DNA from: Hormiphora californensis | Taxonomy: Eukaryota; Ctenophora; Tentaculata; Cydippida; Pleurobrachiidae | Direction of reading: 5' to 3' | DNA length: 64,000 bases | Assembly: GCA_020137815.1 (NCBI GenBank) | Contig: CM035356.1 | Coordinates: forward strand, 6,940,880-7,004,879 | Shown here: positions 60,002 to 64,000 of the stretch, one piece after another | Layout of the letters: each line of letters starts with the position of its first letter | Position numbering within the stretch: the stretch's first letter is position 1 | The notes under the pieces: generated by a model | The model's database searches: none | What the model was told of the DNA's origin: nothing | What the model saw: the letters and a program-made list of their open reading frames with translations, nothing else | Made by a program: the position numbers and the translations under genes

Positions 60002-60372
60002 GACAGTCTCTCGTTTCTTTATGATCCTGAAATCAAGCAGGAAATGACAAGGCGACAGAATTTTCATTGTTTCCCTTCCTTTCCCCGGTCGTAGTCTGAT
60101 ACATTGAAACACACAACCCTATGATACTTTTTAGTCCTCCATGATACTTTTTAGTCTTCGATGATACCCTTTACATTAAGTTCATTTAGCTGAGCAGTAG
60201 CGTTCTACCACCGTAGTTCCCGATCCCCAATTTCCAAAGGTGTATCATGTAAAATGAACGAACTCTAGTATAGCACCTGACCATGGAAGGTGGGTGGACT
60301 GAAACTCCCCTTCATAATACCTACCAAACCAGGTACAGTTCTAGTTCGACCCCGGTCCCCGATTTACCAGTA

Positions 60373-60648
60373 CAGTCGGACCCCGATTTAGTGGCACCCC
60401 GATTTAGTGGCACCCCGATTTAGTGGCAGGATATTTTTCCCCCGATATAGGAAATTAACATTATTTGACCCCGATTTAGTGGCACCGCGATTTAGTGGCA
60501 GGATTTTTTTCCCCCGAGGATGCCACTAAATCGGGGTCCGACTGTAGTATAAATTCTCCCGATATATTTGACCCCGATATAATACTGGGTACCCCGATTT
60601 ACCGGGTAAAACCATTTCCCCGGATCCCGGTAAATCGGGGTGCGACTG
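60373..60648. mobile_element. composite of two pogo-like MITEs
   Basis: The first, 60373-60544, has CAGTCGGACCCCGATTTAGT and the complement GGGGTCCGACTG. The second shares its left part and ends at 60648 with GGTAAATCGGGGTGCGACTG. One uses the TTAGTGGCA terminal type, the other TTACCGGG, so both subfamilies meet here. TA flanks each end. Confidence 0.7.
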
Positions 60649-60668
60649 TAATTACTCCAGTTTATGAT

Positions 60669-63397
60669 ATGATGAATACATTTTTTTCATCGTTCTATCA
60701 ATTCTTCAGTTCTAGAGCCCATGAGTTACAACATTGCCAGTACCTGCAGGCTTCCAATGGGCAGCAGCAGCAGGTAATGATGATGCAAGGTAACCAGGTG
60801 ATGATGCTTGGTAACCATGGTAACCATAATACAATGGCCCGGATTGTTGAGGAGGACATGGATCAACAGGAGGAGTTTGAAGATGAGGAGACAGACCTGG
60901 TGTCACCAACAGAAAAAGTAATTAATGTTTTAATAATATTCATTATATATTAGTTTATTATAATTGAATAATATTCCAAATAATTTGAAACAATTACTCC
61001 TGTAGAAAGTAAGAAAAGATAAGTTGATTTATATAAACGTTTGTGGTTCTGTTTACATCACTCGTGAGAGTACTCTGGCCTACTTTCCTGAGACTCTGCT
61101 CGGTTCTTCAGAGCGGGAACAGTTCTTTCATCCCACTCTCGGCATGTACTACTTCAACAGGTGAGGTGTGTGTGTGTAGTGTTTATCAAGGTGGGTGGGG
61201 GTGGGTTGGTGGGGGTGGGGCGGTGGGTTCAGAGCGGGAACAGTTCTTTCATCCCACTCTCGGCATGTACTACTTCAACAGGTGAGGTTTTCATGTTATG
61301 TTCTAACCCTCCTTTCGAGGGGGTCGAGCTCTAGTATTCAAGGTTTTCTATGTTTGTATTTGTAGAATTCGGTTATCAGGAGTTCATAGGACCGTTAGGA
61401 TATTCCAACCTACCTTCCAACATTGATTTGAAGAAACCTGTAACCATGGCATGGCAACCAATTTAGTTTTTGTTCTTTTTAGGAATAGATCCATGTTTGA
61501 CGCGATCCTCTACTTTTATCAGTCAAAAGGAATGTTCAAACCACCTACAAACATTGACGAGGTATAAAAATAAAGTAAATGTTAGGCAGTGGCTTCGAGC
61601 AGGAACCGACCGAATCAGGAAATACTGGTCCCAGATTGGCTGATAACCAGTCACGTGACCTAAATAACGAGTTCTGATTGGTTGTTTACTTGTTTCGGTC
61701 GGTTCCTGGCTTCGAGCATGAATCTCTAAAAGTCCAGCTGGTTCAATTCCCGGTAAAACTCAGTATTTTTCAATTTTCTTCCCTGCTCAGATTTCATTAC
61801 TGAATGAATTGACCGTGATTTAACAAAAATTATTTACTTTTTAGGACGTAGTAAATACGGAACTGGAGTTTTTTAAGATTTCAATGGAGAAGATATTTGT
61901 TGGGACGAATGAAGAACCAGTGGCTGCAGCTCCAACAACACTTAAACAAAGGGTACTGATCATAAACACTTTTTTCCCGTTGTATTTCCGATCCCGTTCC
62001 ACAGCTATTTCATTTGATTTTAATAAAAGGAATGATATTCCCAATATATTTGTTTCAGATACGAGAGTTTGTGAACAACCCTCACTACTCATTTGGAGCG
62101 TGTGTTTGGGCAGTGGTGGATATCATATTTATCTGTATCTCCCTCACTCTCCTTGTCCTTGAAACCATCCCTGAAATTGGAATATACTTCTCAGATGATT
62201 CAGAACCTCTTTACGCCTTCTTTCTCATCTTGGATAGCATCGTAATAGCTTTCTTCAGGTAAAGTTACAGCTTGAGCCCTGCTTCCTGTGCAGTGTGTAA
62301 TCCACACAGCTTGAAACAGGTTTCATTGACGGCTATTCTCTGAGATTTAAGGGAATAGCCGTAAATGAAGCCTGAGATCTCAGGTCTCAGTGGTAAATAG
62401 CCGTGAACCTGATATCAGCGGGTAAACTAAATATTTGATATTTTGTTACAGTGGGTAAACTAAATCTTTTATATATCTATTACAGTGTGGACCTATTCCT
62501 GCGCCTCGTCTCCTGGAAAAACATGCTAAAGTTCCTATCTGTTCCAATGCACATTATGGATCTATTATCGATCCTCCCATTCTACATTGGGCTGATAGCG
62601 GACTTGATGTCTAAATCAACGCCTGACACTGATAAGCAGCACGGATACGTGGCTCTGAGAGTTTGTAGAACATTTCGGATAATCAGAATCTTTAAATTCG
62701 TCCGGCACTCAAAAGAGCTTATCGTAGTGATGAAGGTTAGTTAATTATTAATTAATTAATTAATTAATGGTATGTATGTATGTAATTAGTCTCAATAATT
62801 ATCTTTAGAAAATAACATTATTTTAGATTCACCACCAATTTACCGGCCGAACGCTCGGGGAGAAGGGTTTTGCCCTGTGAGTTGGGGTTCCGGTAAATTG
62901 GGTCCTACTGTATTTCTATTCGGTGTTAAAATTTAGCGATCCCTATCTCATCTTCAGGTTATATCCGGGGCAGCTAAAGAGTTCCTGGTCCTTCTGCTGC
63001 TAATTCTTATCTTCGTCTTATCTTGTGGAACGATCATGTATTATATAGAGTTTGACAGTTCAGATGACACTGTTTTCGTCTCCATTTTAGAGGTAGAACA
63101 ACTATATTCGCACTGAAATTGGATCTTTTTTAGAGCCATTTTTTTTAAATTCGCACTTCCATTTAGAGGTAGAATATGACAACTATTGGCTTTGATTTCA
63201 CATTCGATACCAATAACTCTATAAAACTATTGTTTTCAGGGTTGTTGGTGGGCAGTGGTTACCATAACAACAGTAGGGTATGGAGATGTAGCGCCCAGGA
63301 CTCATCTCGGCAGAATTTTTGGGAGTTTAGTGGTTGTCATGGGGATTGTTATCCTTGCCCTGCCGATGACAATCATTGTCAGCAAATTCTCTAGCTC
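60669..63397 (+). CDS. voltage-gated K+ channel, Shaker superfamily (3' end beyond the window)
   Basis: Exons: 60669-60917 (start uncertain), 61006-61160, 61483-61561, 61845-61952, 62059-62258, 62486-62735, 62958-63092, 63240-63397; 444 residues so far. A Gln/Met-rich, then acidic N-terminus leads into a T1 tetramerisation domain (IYINVCG, LAYFPETLLG, YYFNRNRSMFDAILYFYQSKG). Six transmembrane segments follow: S1 about 205-228, S2 245-268, S3 283-303, S4 LRVCRTFRIIRIFKFVRHSK with gating charges every third residue, S5, pore TITTVGYGDV, and S6. S6 has ALPMTIIVSKF, so the usual Pro-Val-Pro hinge is Pro-Met-Thr. The zinc-binding HxxxC...CC motif of the Kv2-4 T1 domain is not seen, which suggests Kv1-like. 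The last exon ends at a GTAAGT donor and the rest is outside. An ATG at 60778 is another possible start. Confidence 0.9.
61107..61288. repeat. 61-bp duplication of a Kv exon end with its 5' splice site
   Basis: Bases 61107-61167, the last 54 bases of the T1 exon plus GTGAGGT, recur exactly at 61228-61288, with a GGGTGGGG-rich spacer between. Use of the second donor would put a TGA in frame directly after the first, so only the first can be productive. Confidence 0.9.
62328..62410. repeat. dispersed palindromic repeat, copy 2
   Basis: GGCTATTCTCTGAGATTTAA, GGGAATAGCCGT, CCTGAGATCTCAGGTCTCAG, AATAGCCGTG. Related to 37840-37935. Lies in a Kv intron. Confidence 0.6.
62826..62910. mobile_element. 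degenerate pogo-like remnant in a Kv intron
   Basis: CACCAATTTACCGGCCGAAC at the left and GGTTCCGGTAAATTGGGTCC at the right, then TACTG. Worn copy of the TTACCGG subfamily. Confidence 0.5.
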
Positions 63398-63455
63398 GTA
63401 AGTTTCATTGGGGTAGTTTATACACTTGGGCAATTTTGCATTTGCGGGCATCGCA

Positions 63456-63965
63456 CTATAGACGCAGTACCCACGTACTATAGACGCATTATAGACGCAT
63501 TATAGACGCATTATAGACGCAGTATAGACACACGCAATATAGACGGACTTTCGTAAGCAGCAGTATAGACGCAGTATAGGCGCATTATAACAGCAATATA
63601 AACGCATTTTTATAGACGCGACGCAGTATAGCCGCATTATAGGCGCACTACCCACCCCAAAATCACTTTATAGACGCACTATAGACGCATTATAGACTGA
63701 CTATAGCAGCACCATAAACGCTACATAGACCCATATAAACGCATGATAGAAGCATTATAGACGCAAATCGCTTTTTATAGACGCCGCGTCTATAAAAAAC
63801 GTGCTTTTTAAAGAAGCACTATAGACGTACTCCAGGCTACAGTGCGATATTTGAGGCGCAGTTGGGCGTTTTATAAACGCATTTTTGTCGCATATAAAAG
63901 GAAGCAGTATAGACGCATTATAGACGCATGTGTGCGAAATCGATAAAGACGCAATATAGACGCAA
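63456..63965. repeat. TATAGACGCA minisatellite
   Basis: Roughly 30 irregular copies of a 10-11-bp unit (CATTATAGACG) to near the window edge, in the intron after the last visible Kv exon. No further exon is seen between 63398 and 64000. Confidence 0.85.
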
Positions 63966-64000
63966 AATAAAAAGGAGAGGGAGAGAGAGGGAGGGAGGGA

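Overview
This 64 kb window is animal nuclear DNA. Protein-coding genes are split by many GT-AG introns of roughly 50 bp to 2 kb, there are long (GA)n/(CT)n microsatellites, and many inverted-repeat transposon remnants lie both between genes and inside introns. The organism looks like an early-branching metazoan. A Shaker-type voltage-gated K+ channel, a muscle-LIM (CRP-like) protein, swiprosin and a very large secreted mosaic protein argue against a protist. From general knowledge, sponges mostly lack Shaker-type Kv genes while ctenophores and cnidarians have many, so I lean towards a ctenophore; this is inference only.

Layout, left to right: end of a CRP-like LIM gene with two alternative last exons (+, 1130-2520); an orthodox water-type aquaporin (+, 3745-7826) whose introns hold pogo-like elements; a foldback element (7952-8898); a 5'-truncated, frameshifted non-LTR retrotransposon (-, about 9649-11270); a small secreted protein (-, 12103-13047); a 24-exon gene for a ~1,565-residue secreted mosaic protein (-, 13975-25245); a repeat-rich gap; a small type I membrane protein (+, 30260-31169); a repeat-rich gap; a secreted protein (-, 35586-36477); a gene-free, repeat-rich stretch to 43.1 kb; a BTB-BACK protein (+, 43183-46709); an N-terminally extended swiprosin/EFHD-like protein (+, 48610-52036); a TPR protein convergent with it (-, 52177-58173); and the first 444 residues of a Kv channel (+, 60669-63397, running off the right edge).

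The most unusual item is the mosaic secreted protein. Its N-terminal half has about six divergent copies of a ~100-130-residue module with a GPxxGxW-like turn and a CRxCF-like cysteine pair that I do not recognise. Eight half-motifs resembling beta-gamma-crystallin Greek keys follow, then a ricin-B-type beta-trefoil lectin region and an unassigned C-terminal domain. Other points of note are mutually exclusive terminal exons in the LIM gene, a four-times repeated RxNSL motif in the swiprosin extension, three tandem duplications spanning splice sites, many RFX/X-box-like palindromes (two arrays in introns of the mosaic gene), and several families of palindromic mobile elements.

The genes do not form an operon or an obvious pathway; they are independent animal genes. 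All exon structures were built by hand from splice consensus and reading-frame continuity and have no transcript support.
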